Positions 9,031 to 19,840 of a DNA stretch of 64,000 nucleotides are shown piece by piece. Location: NCBI RefSeq assembly GCF_019097855.1, contig NZ_JAHRGL010000071.1, forward strand, positions 62,001 through 126,000, in the 5' to 3' direction. Every line of letters starts with the position of its first letter. The first letter of the stretch is position 1. Position numbers and translations under genes: made by a program. The stretch comes from Geopseudomonas aromaticivorans (lineage in GTDB: Bacteria; Pseudomonadota; Gammaproteobacteria; Pseudomonadales; Pseudomonadaceae). Under the pieces are notes generated by a model. The model saw nothing but the letters and a program-made list of their open reading frames with translations, was not told the DNA's origin and ran no database searches.

Positions 9031-10383
9031 ATGCATATCCACATTCTCGGCATCTGCGGCACCTTCATGGGCTCGCTGGCGGTGCTGGCCAAGGAGCTCG
9101 GCCACCGCGTCACCGGCTCCGACGCTAACGTCTACCCGCCGATGAGCACCCAGCTCGAGGCCCAGGGCATCCAGCTGACCCAGGGCTACGACCCGGCGCA
9201 GCTCGACCCGGCGCCGGACCTGGTGGTGATCGGCAACGCCCTGTCGCGCGGCAACCCGGCGGTGGAGCACGTGCTCAACGCCGGCCTGCCCTACGTCAGC
9301 GGCCCGCAGTGGCTGGCCGACCACGTGCTACAGGGCCGCTGGGTGCTGGCGGTGGCCGGCACCCACGGCAAGACCACCACCAGCAGCATGCTGGCCTGGG
9401 TGCTGGAAGATGCCGGGATGAGCCCGGGCTTTTTGATCGGCGGCGTGCCGCAGAACTTTGCGGTGTCCGCGCGCCTGGGCGGCACGCCGTTCTTCGTGGT
9501 CGAGGCCGACGAGTACGACAGCGCCTTCTTCGACAAGCGCAGCAAGTTCGTCCACTACCGCCCGCGCACCGCCATCCTCAACAACCTGGAATTCGACCAC
9601 GCGGACATCTTCCCGGATCTGGCGGCCATCGAGCGGCAGTTCCACCATCTGGTGCGCACCATCCCCGGCCAGGGCCTGATCATCCGCCCGGCCGGCGAGC
9701 AAGCGCTGGCGCGGGTGCTGGAGATGGGCTGCTGGACCCCGGTGCAGACCACCGGCGCCGGCGGCCAGTGGCAGGCCCGGCTGCTCAGCGAAGACGGCTC
9801 GCGCTTCACCGTGCTGTTCGACGGCGCGGAGCAGGGCACCGTGGCGTGGGAGCTGACCGGCCAGCACAACGTCGCCAACGCCCTGGCCACCCTGGCGGCG
9901 GCGCGTCATGTCGGCGTCACCCCGGCGCAGGGCTGCGCGGCGCTGAGCGGCTTCAAGAGCGTCAAGCGGCGCATGGAGAAGGTCGCCGAGGTCAACGGCG
10001 TGACCCTCTACGACGACTTCGCCCACCACCCGACGGCCATCGCCACCACCCTCGACGGCCTGCGCAAGCGCGTCGGCAGCGCGCCGATCATCGCGGTGAT
10101 CGAGCCGCGCTCCAACTCGATGAAGCTCGGCGCCCACCGCGACGGCCTGCCGGACTCGGTGGTCCAGGCCGACCGGGCGATCTGGTACGCGCCGGCCAAC
10201 CTCGGCTGGGACCTGGCCGCCACCGTGGCCGGCTCCAGCGTGCCGACCACCGTGTGCGACTCGCTGGAAGCGATCATCGCCGCGGTCAAGGCCAGCGCCA
10301 CGCCGGGCACCCAGGTGGTGGTGATGAGCAACGGCGGATTCGGCGGTCTGCACGGCAAGCTGGCCGCGGCACTGGCGGAATAA
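9031..10383 (+). CDS. mpl: UDP-N-acetylmuramate:L-alanyl-gamma-D-glutamyl-meso-diaminopimelate ligase
   Basis: 450 residues, a Mur-ligase family member for cell-wall recycling. Mpl joins recycled tripeptide L-Ala-D-Glu-mDAP to UDP-MurNAc. The N-terminal domain starts [20 protein letters not shown]; the ATP P-loop is [12 protein letters not shown]; the central acidic loop [17 protein letters not shown] and the [14 protein letters not shown] segment are typical of Mpl. The [11 protein letters not shown] motif marks the C-terminal domain. I chose the ATG at 9031 because the preceding in-frame stretch is unlike Mpl. ubiX follows 11 bp later. Confidence 0.97.
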   Translation: MHIHILGICGTFMGSLAVLAKELGHRVTGSDANVYPPMSTQLEAQGIQLTQGYDPAQLDPAPDLVVIGNALSRGNPAVEHVLNAGLPYVSGPQWLADHVLQGRWVLAVAGTHGKTTTSSMLAWVLEDAGMSPGFLIGGVPQNFAVSARLGGTPFFVVEADEYDSAFFDKRSKFVHYRPRTAILNNLEFDHADIFPDLAAIERQFHHLVRTIPGQGLIIRPAGEQALARVLEMGCWTPVQTTGAGGQWQARLLSEDGSRFTVLFDGAEQGTVAWELTGQHNVANALATLAAARHVGVTPAQGCAALSGFKSVKRRMEKVAEVNGVTLYDDFAHHPTAIATTLDGLRKRVGSAPIIAVIEPRSNSMKLGAHRDGLPDSVVQADRAIWYAPANLGWDLAATVAGSSVPTTVCDSLEAIIAAVKASATPGTQVVVMSNGGFGGLHGKLAAALAE

Positions 10384-10394
10384 GGAGCATGGCG

Positions 10395-11027
10395 ATGAGC
10401 GGTCCCGAGCGCATTACCCTGGCCATGACCGGCGCCTCCGGTGCGCAGTACGGCCTGCGCCTGCTCGACTGCCTGGTGCAGGAGGAGCGTGAGGTGCACT
10501 TCCTGATCTCCAAGGCGGCGCAGCTGGTGATGGCCACCGAGACCGACGTCGCCCTGCCGGCCAAGCCGCGGGCGATGCAGGCCTTCCTCACCGAGTACAC
10601 CGGCGCGGCGCCGGGGCAGGTGCGGGTGTTCGGCCAGGACGACTGGATGGCGCCGCCGGCTTCCGGCTCCAGCGCCCCGGCGGCGATGGTGGTGGTGCCG
10701 TGCTCCACTGGAAGCCTGTCGGCGATCGCCAGCGGCGCCTGCAACAACTTGATCGAGCGCGCCGCCGACGTCGCCCTCAAGGAGCGCCGCCAGCTGATCC
10801 TGGTGCCGCGCGAGGCGCCGTTCTCCAGCATCCACCTGGAGAACATGCTCAAGCTGTCCAACCTCGGCGCGGTGATCCTGCCCGCCGCGCCGGGCTTCTA
10901 CCACCAGCCACAGTCCATCGACGACCTGGTCGACTTCGTGGTAGCGCGCATCCTCAACCAGCTGGGCGTCCCCCAGGACATGCTGCCGCGCTGGGGCGAG
11001 CACCACCGGGTGAGTCCCGATGAGTGA
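10395..11027 (+). CDS. ubiX: Flavin prenyltransferase UbiX
   Basis: 210 residues, a homolog of UbiX, which builds prenylated FMN from FMN and dimethylallyl phosphate for the decarboxylase UbiD in ubiquinone synthesis. The flavin-binding start is [34 protein letters not shown] and RREAP-like [16 protein letters not shown] follow. Two ATGs are close: the one at 10389 is only one base from GGAG, the one at 10395 has 7-base spacing and gives MSGPERITL, so I use the second. It is coupled to mpl upstream and overlaps the next lipoprotein gene by 8 bases. Confidence 0.96.
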   Translation: MSGPERITLAMTGASGAQYGLRLLDCLVQEEREVHFLISKAAQLVMATETDVALPAKPRAMQAFLTEYTGAAPGQVRVFGQDDWMAPPASGSSAPAAMVVVPCSTGSLSAIASGACNNLIERAADVALKERRQLILVPREAPFSSIHLENMLKLSNLGAVILPAAPGFYHQPQSIDDLVDFVVARILNQLGVPQDMLPRWGEHHRVSPDE

Positions 11028-11331
11028 GCCTGGCGGGGCGAATAAATTCGCCCCTGCGCTCCTGCTGCTGGCGCCGGTGCTGCTCGGCGGCTGCGCCAGC
11101 GTGCGGGTGCTGGATGCCGCCCAGCCCGGCGCGCCGCTGATCTACGCCGGCACCCGGCTGGACTGGTACGCACTCAACGGCGGCTGTTGCCCACGCGACC
11201 ACTTCGGCGCCGAGGCGCCGAAACATCCCGCCCTCGACCTGCCGGCCAGCGCGCTGCTGGATACCTTGCTGCTGCCGCTGGCGATTGCGGCGGAGCTGGG
11301 GGTGGGGTTGCAGGTACGCGGCGGGAATTGA
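11020..11331 (+). CDS. YceK/YidQ-family lipoprotein
   Basis: 103 residues with a lipoprotein signal ending in LLGGCAS. The mature part, including [13 protein letters not shown] and the C-terminal [21 protein letters not shown], fits the YceK/YidQ family of small outer-membrane lipoproteins of unknown function. The start overlaps the ubiX stop by 8 bases (11020-11027), indicating translational coupling in an mpl-ubiX-lipoprotein operon. No enzymatic role can be inferred. Confidence 0.82.
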   Translation: MSEPGGANKFAPALLLLAPVLLGGCASVRVLDAAQPGAPLIYAGTRLDWYALNGGCCPRDHFGAEAPKHPALDLPASALLDTLLLPLAIAAELGVGLQVRGGN

Positions 11332-11358
11332 GTTTGCATCGCCGTCGGTGGCGAACGC

Positions 11359-11763
11359 TCAGCTTTTCCGGGTTCTGGTCGCGTCCTTGGCGTACTGCTT
11401 GCCGGCCGTGCCGATCATGAGCCAGATGACGAGCGCATGCAGGCCCGCCACGAAGGCAAGGGCATAAAAGACCGCGCCGAACGACAGGGGCGAGGTGGTG
11501 CTGACCAGCAGGATGATGCTCGACTGCAGCAGCAGGTCGACGATCAGCATGCCGAGGAAGGTCGCGCGTTGTTCCGAACTGCTGAGATAGCGGCCATTCT
11601 TCTTGGCGAATGCCAGGCAGGCCCACATGACCGCTCCCAGCAGGGCTGCGGTATTGGTCCCGGAGTTGCTCTGCAGGCCGATCAGGTGCATGCCGATGGC
11701 GATGCCGAACAGCAGGAACAGGTAGGCGAGCGCGAAGCGGCCGAGGAGGGCGACGAGGGACAT
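11359..11763 (-). CDS. Small four-helix membrane protein, ABZJ_00895-like
   Basis: 134 residues with four predicted membrane helices (about 5-27, 38-55, 68-90, 97-118). I chose the ATG at 11761 because AAGGA lies upstream at good spacing and the longer in-frame start adds no family-like sequence. The layout, with KKNGRYLSSSEQRATF between helices 2 and 3, resembles the ABZJ_00895 family of uncharacterised proteobacterial membrane proteins; this assignment is from memory. It is convergent with the YceK-type lipoprotein gene. Function unknown. Confidence 0.6.
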   Translation of the reverse strand: MSLVALLGRFALAYLFLLFGIAIGMHLIGLQSNSGTNTAALLGAVMWACLAFAKKNGRYLSSSEQRATFLGMLIVDLLLQSSIILLVSTTSPLSFGAVFYALAFVAGLHALVIWLMIGTAGKQYAKDATRTRKS

Positions 11764-11938
11764 CGGGCAGATTCCTTTGCGGTGACGGACCCATGCTCCT
11801 GCATGGGCGGCGCGGGACATTCGGCATCCCGCGCCGGGCCATTAGATCGTCAGGTCCGGGGGCCTGGGAAGTCCCGAAAGGTGAAGCGCCTCACGGCCCA
11901 CACATGCCAGCGGCAGCCTTGCGGTTATACCGTGCTCG

Positions 11939-12805
11939 TCACTCCGCCAACCCCACCACCGCCGCGCAACTCTCGCTCAGCCCATACTTGCCCTTGGCAT
12001 CGCGGCTCACCCGGCCCATCGCCACCTGCGGATCGTGGGTGAACACCAGCCGGCCATTGCGCGCCAGCAGGTCCTCCAGCAGCGCGGTCTTTTCCTCGAT
12101 CAGGCCCTCCGGGAAGCGGTCGTAGCCCATGGTGATCGGCAGGTGCACCCAGGGCGCGCCGGGGATCAGGTCGCCGGCGAACAGCACCGGGCCGCCGGGC
12201 ATGGCGACCTCGGGGAGGATCTGCCCAGGGGTGTGGCCGTCGCTGATATGGAAGCGCCAGTCGGCGCCGAGGGTGGCCGAGCCTTGGCCGTCGTCGAGCA
12301 GCTCCAGGCGGCCGCTGGCTTCCAGCAGTTCGAGCAGCTCGGGGATGTACGAGGCGCGGTCGCGGGCGTGCGGCGCGATGGCGCGTTGCCACTGGCGGCG
12401 GCCGGTGACGAAGCGCGCGTGGGGGAACAGCAGGCGCGCCGGCTGGCCCGCGGCCCAGGACGCGAGCAGGCCGCCGGCGTGGTCGAAGTGCAGGTGGGTG
12501 AGCACCACCACGTCGATGTCGGCGTCGGACAGGCCGTGGGCGGCGAGACTGTCGAGCAGCACGTGGCGGCTTTCCTGCACGCCGTAGCGCTCGCGCAGCT
12601 CGGGGCTGAAGAAGGCGCCGATGCCGGTCTCGATCAGCACGTTGCGCTCGTCCTCGCGCACCAGCAGGGCGCGGCAGCCCAGATCGATGCGGTGCAGGGC
12701 GTCGGCCGCCATCCAGCGCTCCCACAGGGCGCGCGGCGCGTTGCCGAACATGGCGCCGCCGTCGAGCTTCTGGCTGTTGCCGGGCAGGGTGGTCAGGGTG
12801 CGCAT
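11939..12805 (-). CDS. Metallo-beta-lactamase-fold hydrolase
   Basis: 288 residues of the MBL superfamily. The dinuclear metal motif is [10 protein letters not shown] (HxHxDH), with further ligands in SDGHTPGQ (His) and LFAGDLIPG (Asp), and a C-terminal [10 protein letters not shown] His. The family includes quorum-quenching lactonases, arylsulfatases and thioesterase-like enzymes, so the substrate is open. A lactonase or an acyl-thioester/ester hydrolase linked to the neighbouring acyl-CoA genes are possibilities by context only. The start at 12803-12805 has AAGGA at suitable spacing. Confidence 0.82.
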   Translation of the reverse strand: MRTLTTLPGNSQKLDGGAMFGNAPRALWERWMAADALHRIDLGCRALLVREDERNVLIETGIGAFFSPELRERYGVQESRHVLLDSLAAHGLSDADIDVVVLTHLHFDHAGGLLASWAAGQPARLLFPHARFVTGRRQWQRAIAPHARDRASYIPELLELLEASGRLELLDDGQGSATLGADWRFHISDGHTPGQILPEVAMPGGPVLFAGDLIPGAPWVHLPITMGYDRFPEGLIEEKTALLEDLLARNGRLVFTHDPQVAMGRVSRDAKGKYGLSESCAAVVGLAE

Positions 12806-12870
12806 GGTCGGGTCCTTCTTGTTGTTGTCGGTGCCGGGTGCGGGCAGGCGCTCAGCCTGCCCCACGGAAT

Positions 12871-12907
12871 AAAAAAGCGCGGCAGGCTCTGGCGAGCGCT
12901 GCCGCGC
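12871..12907 (-). terminator. Rho-independent terminator of the acyl-CoA dehydrogenase unit
   Basis: On the minus strand GCGCGGCAG (from 12899-12907) pairs with CTGCCGCGC (from 12877-12885), followed by TTTTTTATTCC. The 9-bp GC stem plus T-run begins 18 bp after the acyl-CoA dehydrogenase stop and insulates it from the MBL hydrolase gene. Confidence 0.85.
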
Positions 12908-12925
12908 CAGACGCTCAACGGGCGG

Positions 12926-14707
<1,782 letters not shown>

Positions 14708-14813
14708 GACGGAATCTCGCTGGTTCGGGCGGCGGGGCGCCGGATAGTCGGGGGTGGGGCCGCGCCTCCCGCCGTGGGGATGGCGCGGCTCCGTGCAGTG
14801 GTTGGGCGGAGCG

Positions 14814-16436
14814 TTACAGCGCCTTGGCCCAGTCGCGCAGCACGTATTTCTGGATCTTGCCGGTGGAGGTCTTCGGCAGGTCGGCGAACACCACCGTGCG
14901 CGGAATCTTGAAGTGCGCCAGGTGCTCGCGGCAGAAGGCGACGATCTCGCTGTCGGCGATCTGCTGATGATCCTGCTTGAGGGTGACGAAGGCGCACGGC
15001 GTCTCGCCCCACTTGTCGTCCGGACGGGCCACCACCGCGGCCTCGAGCACCGCCGGGTGGCGGTACAGCACGCCTTCCACCTCGATGGTGGAGATGTTCT
15101 CGCCGCCGGAGATGATGATGTCCTTGAGGCGGTCCTTGATCTCCACGTAGCCGTCGGGATGGCACACGGCGAGGTCGCCGGTGTGGAACCAGCCGCCGGC
15201 GAAGGCTTCCTCGGTGGCGCTGGGGTTCTTCAGGTAGCCCTTCATCACCGTGTTGCCGCGCATGAAGATCTCGCCGAGGGTCTCGCCGTCGCGCGGCACC
15301 GGCTCGAGGGTCTTCGGGTCGCCGACCATCACCCCTTCCAGGGTTGGGTAGCGCACGCCCTGGCGGGCCTTGATCCGTGCGCGCTCGTCGAGGCTCAGGG
15401 CGTCCCACTCTTCGTGCCAGGCGCACACGGTGACCGGGCCGTAGACCTCGGTGAGGCCGTAGACGTGGGTGACCTGGATGCCCATTTCCTCCACCGCGCC
15501 GATCACCTTGGCCGGCGGCGCGGCGCCGGCGACCATGGCGTGCACCGGGTGGTCGATGGCGGCCTTGGCCGCGGCGGGCATGTTGACCAGGGCGTTGAGC
15601 ACGATGGGCGCGCCGCACAGGTGGGTGACGCGGTGCTCGCGGATCAGGGTGAGGATCTTCTGCGGGTCGACCCGGCGCAGGAACACGTGGGTGCCGGCCA
15701 GCGCGGTGATGGTCCACGGGTAGCACCAGCCGTTGCAGTGGAACATCGGCAGGGTCCACAGGTACACCGGGTGGTGGCCCATCGCCCAGGTCATCTGGTT
15801 GCCCAGGGCGTTGAGGTAGGCGCCGCGGTGGTGGTAGACGACGCCCTTGGGGTTGCCGGTGGTGCCGGAGGTGTAGTTGAGGCTGATCGCCTGCCACTCG
15901 TCGGCCGGCCACTGCCAGGCGAATTCCGGGTCGCCCTCGGCCAGCAGCGCCTCGTAGTCCAGATCGCTGACCGCCCGGCCTTCGCCGTATTCCGGGTCGT
16001 CGACGTCGATCACCAGGATCGGCCGGCCGAGCATGCCGACCGCGGCGTGGATCACGTCGAAGAACTCGCGGTCGGCGATCAGCGCCTTGGCCTCGCCGTG
16101 CTGCAGCATGAAGGCGATGGCCTCGGCGTCCAGGCGCACGTTGAGGGTGTTGAGCACCGCGCCGATCATCGGCACGGCGAAGTGCGCCTCGAGCATGGCC
16201 GGGATGTTCGGCAGCATCACCGCCACCGTGTCGCCCTGGCCGATGCCGCGGCCGGCCAGCGCCGAGGCCAGGCGCCGGCAGCGTCGGTAGGTCTCGCGCC
16301 AGTTGCGGCTGATCGCGCCGTGGATCACGGCGAGACGTTCGGGATAGATGCTGGCGGTGCGCTCGATGAAGCTGAGCGGGGAGAGGGCGACGTGGTTAAC
16401 TGGGGCGGGCGCAAGGCCCTGCTCGTAGATCGACAT
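14814..16436 (-). CDS. Acyl-CoA synthetase (AMP-forming), medium/short-chain type
   Basis: 540 residues, ANL superfamily. ATP-binding motif A3 is YTSGTTGNPKGVVYHH; A5 is HVYGLTEVYGP; A7 is WFHTGDL; A10 is PKTSTGKIQKYVLR with the catalytic Lys. It activates a carboxylic acid to acyl-adenylate, then acyl-CoA. The family includes DmdB-like methylmercaptopropionate-CoA ligases and medium-chain fatty-acid ligases. It precedes the DmdC-like dehydrogenase on the same strand and is divergent from a PAS kinase/FixJ pair, which may regulate it. Confidence 0.92.
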   Translation of the reverse strand: MSIYEQGLAPAPVNHVALSPLSFIERTASIYPERLAVIHGAISRNWRETYRRCRRLASALAGRGIGQGDTVAVMLPNIPAMLEAHFAVPMIGAVLNTLNVRLDAEAIAFMLQHGEAKALIADREFFDVIHAAVGMLGRPILVIDVDDPEYGEGRAVSDLDYEALLAEGDPEFAWQWPADEWQAISLNYTSGTTGNPKGVVYHHRGAYLNALGNQMTWAMGHHPVYLWTLPMFHCNGWCYPWTITALAGTHVFLRRVDPQKILTLIREHRVTHLCGAPIVLNALVNMPAAAKAAIDHPVHAMVAGAAPPAKVIGAVEEMGIQVTHVYGLTEVYGPVTVCAWHEEWDALSLDERARIKARQGVRYPTLEGVMVGDPKTLEPVPRDGETLGEIFMRGNTVMKGYLKNPSATEEAFAGGWFHTGDLAVCHPDGYVEIKDRLKDIIISGGENISTIEVEGVLYRHPAVLEAAVVARPDDKWGETPCAFVTLKQDHQQIADSEIVAFCREHLAHFKIPRTVVFADLPKTSTGKIQKYVLRDWAKAL

Positions 16437-16478
16437 GGTGGGTATCCGCTGGCTGATTATTAGCTCTGTTTTTCATGC

Positions 16479-16511
16479 GGTCGTCGCGACGGCGCAGCCG
16501 TATCGACGACC
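16479..16511 (-). promoter_or_regulatory. Strong stem-loop in the leader of the acyl-CoA synthetase gene
   Basis: GGTCGTCG (16479-16486) pairs with CGACGACC (16504-16511); inside, after a 2x2 internal loop, ACGGC pairs with GCCGT around a 3-base loop. That is 13 paired positions in 33 bases. It lies 42 bp before the synthetase start codon, so if transcription begins further upstream it sits in the mRNA leader. It could equally be a REP-like unit; no T-run follows. Confidence 0.5.
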
Positions 16512-16594
16512 TGCGGCACCACGCTCCAGTGGTGTCTTGGTCCCGAGCATAGCCAGCCCGGATGGAAATTGGTATAGGCTTTTAACCATACTGA

Positions 16595-16612
16595 TATAGT
16601 GAAATCACTATA
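16595..16612. promoter_or_regulatory. 18-bp operator-like palindrome before the PAS kinase gene
   Basis: TATAGTGAAATCACTATA: 8-bp perfect arms (TATAGTGA / TCACTATA) around a central AA. It ends 13 bp before the kinase start codon, in an AT-rich island within a very GC-rich stretch, in the divergent gap shared with the acyl-CoA synthetase gene. Its symmetry and position suggest a binding site for a dimeric regulator. It also contains TATAGT on both strands, so it may overlap a -10 element. Confidence 0.55.
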
Positions 16613-16625
16613 AGGAAGCGGATTA

Positions 16626-18959
16626 ATGGCGGAAGCTGCGGAGCCGGCGGGCACGCCAGCGGCGCGCGAGCTGCTCGGGCTGTGGCGCCTGGCGGGCGAG
16701 GCGGTGCCGCGCGACGAGCTGGCCGATGCCCTGCTGCGCCTGGCGCGGAGCCGGCCGGAGGTGGCGCAGGCCTACTATCTCGGCTGGCAGGCGGCGGCCG
16801 GCATCTATGCCGAGCTGGGCAGCGGTCGCCGTCTGCCACCGGGGCCGGGCGATCCGGCGCAGGCCAGCGACGCGGCGGTGTTCGCGCAGCTGGCCTGCGC
16901 CGGCGAGTTGAGCGTCGAGGCGTTGTGCCGGCTGCCGTGCTGGCTGGGCGGGCGCCTGCGGCGTGCCGGCATCGATCGGGGCGTGGCGCTGGCGCTGGAA
17001 CTGGCGCCCGGCCAGCCGGGCCTGTTGCTGCTGGTGCTGCGCGACGCCGCCGCGACCGCCCTGGCCGGCTGGCTTGGCGAGCTGCTGGGCGCCTTGCTGC
17101 GGCTGGCCCGCCAGCCGGCTCCTGCGGCGCCGCTGCTGCAGGCCGACGATGCGCCGACCCTGCTGCTGGACGCTGACGGCCGGCTGCTCGACCTCAACCG
17201 CGCGGCCCAGCGGCTGCTCGACGATTGCCGCCTGGAGCAGGCGCTGGCGCTGCTGCCGGTCAACCACCCGCAGCTGCAGCAGGCCTGCCGCCAGCAGCTG
17301 CGCAGCGTGGGGCCGGTGAGCGCGGTCGTCGGCGGGCGCAGCCTGCTCTGGCAGTTCATTCCCGAGCCGGGCCGCGGCCGGGTGCTGGTCCGCGGCCGCG
17401 ACGCCAGTGCGCAGCTGCGCAGCGAACGCGAGGCGGCGCAGGCCAGTCGGCTGTACCGGCTGATCACCGAGAACACCACCGACCTGATCTCCCGCCACAC
17501 CCCGGACGGCCGCTTCCTCGATGCCTCGCCGGCGTCCTGGACCCTGCTCGGCTACTGGCCCGAACAGCTGCGCGGCACGCCGGTGCGCGCCTTGCTGCAC
17601 CCGGACGACCTCGGCCAGATGCGCCAGGCCGCCGAGGTGCTGGCGCAGCGTGGCTACCATACCCTGAGCTACCGCCTGCGCCATCGTGACGGCCACTACC
17701 TGTGGTTCGAGACCGCCTGCCGGGCGATCCGCGAGACCTACACCGGCGCGGTGGTGGAGATCGTCAGCGTGTCGCGCGACGTCACCGCGCGGGTGCAGGG
17801 CGAGGAGGTGCGCCGGCGCCTGGCCGAGGTGATCGAGGCGACCACCGACCTGGTGCTGTTCCTCGATCGCGCCGGCAACCTCACCTACCTCAACCAGTCG
17901 GCCCGCCGGGCCCTGGGACTGGCCGAGGGCGAGGCGGCGCCGGCGCTGGCCGCGCTGCTGGATGCGGGCGACCGGGCGCGCCTGCTCGACGAGGGCCTGG
18001 CCTGCGCCGAGCGCAGCGGCGTGTGGGAGAGCGACATGCGCCTGCACCCGCCGGGCGGCCAGGACTCGTTGCCGGTGTCGCTGGTGCTGCTGGCCCATGC
18101 CGGCAGCGGCGCGGCCCGCTACTTCTCGCTGGTGGCGCGCGACATGACCGAGCGGGAGCTGCGCGAGACCCAGCTGCGCCGCCACCAGGACGAACTGGCG
18201 CACACCGCACGGCTGGTCACCCTCGGCGAGCTGGCCTCGGGGATCGCCCACGAGATCAACCAGCCGCTGGCCGCGGTGGTCAACTACGCCAGCGCCAGCC
18301 AGCGCTACCTGCAGGGCGCGGCCGACAACCCGCAGGCGCTGGAGCGGGTGGCCCAGGGCCTGGAGCGGATCACCGCCCACGCCAACCACGCCGCCGAGGT
18401 GATCCGCCGCCTGCGCGCCTTCCTGCGCAAGGGCCAGCGGCGCATGCAGGCGCTGGATGTCGCGGTGCTGGCGCGCGAGGCGGTGCGCCTGTGCGCCTGG
18501 GAGGCGGCCAACGGCCGGGTGGCGATCGTCGAGGATCTGCCGGACAATCTGCCGCCGGTGTACGCCGACCGGGTGCTGCTCGAGCAGGTGCTGCTCAACC
18601 TGCTGCGCAACGCCATCGAGGCCAACCGCGAGGCGCATCCGCACGCGCCCTCGCGCATCCGCCTGGCGGCGACGGCAGAGGCCGGCGGGCAGCGCCTGTG
18701 CATCGTGGTCGAGGACCAGGGGCCGGGCGTCGACGAGGCGGAGCTGGAGCAGATCTTCACCCCCTTCTACACCCGCAAGGCCGAGGGCCTCGGGCTCGGC
18801 CTGTCGATGAGCCGCACCATCGTCGAGGGCTTCGGCGGCGAGCTGCGCGCCAGCCGCCAGGCCGAGGGGCTGCGCCTGAGCTGCTGCCTGCCGCTGGCCG
18901 GGCGTGGCGAGCGGCCGGAGCCGGCAGGGCACAGCGGACCAACCGAACAGCAGGAGTGA
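16626..18959 (+). CDS. Soluble multi-PAS sensor histidine kinase (FixL/DctB-type transmitter)
   Basis: 777 residues, no clear membrane segment. Order: an uncharacterised N-terminal region (1-160), three PAS-like domains (about 165-265, 275-400, 405-520, the middle one canonical with LYRLITENTTDLISRHTPDG), HisKA with phospho-acceptor His542 in GIAHEINQPLAAV, and HATPase_c (N-box LLNLLRNAIEAN; G1 VEDQGPGV; G2 GLGLGLSM). The H-box and lack of membrane anchors suggest sensing of a cytoplasmic signal. The stop is followed 3 bases later by the FixJ-type regulator gene. Divergent from acyl-CoA synthetase/dehydrogenase, its probable targets by position only. Confidence 0.88.
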   Translation: MAEAAEPAGTPAARELLGLWRLAGEAVPRDELADALLRLARSRPEVAQAYYLGWQAAAGIYAELGSGRRLPPGPGDPAQASDAAVFAQLACAGELSVEALCRLPCWLGGRLRRAGIDRGVALALELAPGQPGLLLLVLRDAAATALAGWLGELLGALLRLARQPAPAAPLLQADDAPTLLLDADGRLLDLNRAAQRLLDDCRLEQALALLPVNHPQLQQACRQQLRSVGPVSAVVGGRSLLWQFIPEPGRGRVLVRGRDASAQLRSEREAAQASRLYRLITENTTDLISRHTPDGRFLDASPASWTLLGYWPEQLRGTPVRALLHPDDLGQMRQAAEVLAQRGYHTLSYRLRHRDGHYLWFETACRAIRETYTGAVVEIVSVSRDVTARVQGEEVRRRLAEVIEATTDLVLFLDRAGNLTYLNQSARRALGLAEGEAAPALAALLDAGDRARLLDEGLACAERSGVWESDMRLHPPGGQDSLPVSLVLLAHAGSGAARYFSLVARDMTERELRETQLRRHQDELAHTARLVTLGELASGIAHEINQPLAAVVNYASASQRYLQGAADNPQALERVAQGLERITAHANHAAEVIRRLRAFLRKGQRRMQALDVAVLAREAVRLCAWEAANGRVAIVEDLPDNLPPVYADRVLLEQVLLNLLRNAIEANREAHPHAPSRIRLAATAEAGGQRLCIVVEDQGPGVDEAELEQIFTPFYTRKAEGLGLGLSMSRTIVEGFGGELRASRQAEGLRLSCCLPLAGRGERPEPAGHSGPTEQQE

Positions 18960-18962
18960 GCG

Positions 18963-19631
18963 ATGTCACAGGAGCAGGTGGTGTATGTGGTCGACGACGA
19001 TCAGGGCATGCTCGATTCGACCGTCTGGCTGCTGGAGTCGGTCGGCCTGCAGGCCCTGCCGTTCACCAACGGCCGCGCCTTTCTCGACGCCTGCGATCCG
19101 GCGCGGCCGGCCTGCGTGCTGCTCGACGTGCGCATGCCGGGCATGGGCGGGCTGAACGTGCAGGAGGAGCTGCACGCGCGCGGCCTCGACCTGCCGGTGA
19201 TCTTCGTCAGCGGCCATGCCGACGTGCCGATCGTGGTGCGCGCGTTCAAGTCGGGGGCCTGCGACTTCATCGAGAAGCCGTGCAACGAGCAGCTGCTGCT
19301 CGACAGCGTGCAGCAGGCGCTGCGCCGCCAGAGCGAGCGGCTGGCCCGCCGGGATGGCACGGCGGCGCTGCGCGCGCGGCTGGACAGTCTGACCCCGCGC
19401 GAGCGCGACGTGCTGCTGCCGCTGGTGCAGGGCTACACCAGTCGCGAGATCGCCGAGCAGCTGGCGATCAGCGTGAAGACCGTCGAGCTGTACCGCGCGC
19501 GGGTGATGAAGCGCATGCAGGCCGAACGGCTCAGCGATCTGGTCGGCATGGCCTGCGTGGCCGGGCTGATCGATCCGCTCGACCCGCGGGGCGCTCAGTC
19601 GGCGCAGGCACCGCAGACGCAGCCGGCATAG
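18963..19631 (+). CDS. FixJ/NarL-type response regulator
   Basis: 222 residues. REC domain: acidic pair DDD near residue 11, phospho-acceptor Asp55 in VLLDVRMPGMGG, Thr/Ser in FVSGHADV and Lys105 in FIEKP, where the F-x-E-K-P and long linker are FixJ-like. C-terminal LuxR-type HTH: LTPRERDVLLPLVQGYTSREIAEQLAISVKTVELYRARVM written here in parts as LTPRERDVLLPL and ISVKTVELYRARVMKRM. Begins 3 bases after the kinase stop, so they form one two-component system. The last 37 bases overlap, on the other strand, the small Cys-rich gene. Confidence 0.92.
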   Translation: MSQEQVVYVVDDDQGMLDSTVWLLESVGLQALPFTNGRAFLDACDPARPACVLLDVRMPGMGGLNVQEELHARGLDLPVIFVSGHADVPIVVRAFKSGACDFIEKPCNEQLLLDSVQQALRRQSERLARRDGTAALRARLDSLTPRERDVLLPLVQGYTSREIAEQLAISVKTVELYRARVMKRMQAERLSDLVGMACVAGLIDPLDPRGAQSAQAPQTQPA

Positions 19632-19678
19632 GCGGCATAGGCGCTCAGTACGCGGTCGAACAGTTCCTGGAAGTTCAT
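19595..19678 (-). CDS. Candidate 27-residue Cys-rich peptide gene
   Basis: A short reading frame, previously easy to miss: 27 residues beginning MNFQELFDRVLSAYAAYA (amphipathic helix-like) and ending GCVCGACAD, with three Cys in a C-x-C-x-x-C pattern. GGAGG lies 7 bases before the ATG, an excellent ribosome-binding site. Codon use is high-GC3 like the neighbours. Only its last 37 bases overlap the response-regulator gene; the rest is in the gap shared with divergent azurin. Function unknown. A metal-binding or redox peptide, leader peptide, or precursor are all conceivable; adjacency to azurin makes copper worth considering. Confidence 0.5.
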   Translation of the reverse strand: MNFQELFDRVLSAYAAYAGCVCGACAD

Positions 19679-19840
19679 GCTGCTGCCCTCCGGATGGACG
19701 CCCCGATTGTCTGCCGCAGGGCGGACGGGCGCCGCTTGAATCCCTCTATGACAACGATAGCCGACCGCCGGTCGGAACTTGGCCGGCGGGGAGGCGGTCT
19801 TCAGGGGGTTCCCGTCGTCTTCACCGAGGAGTCCCGCTTC

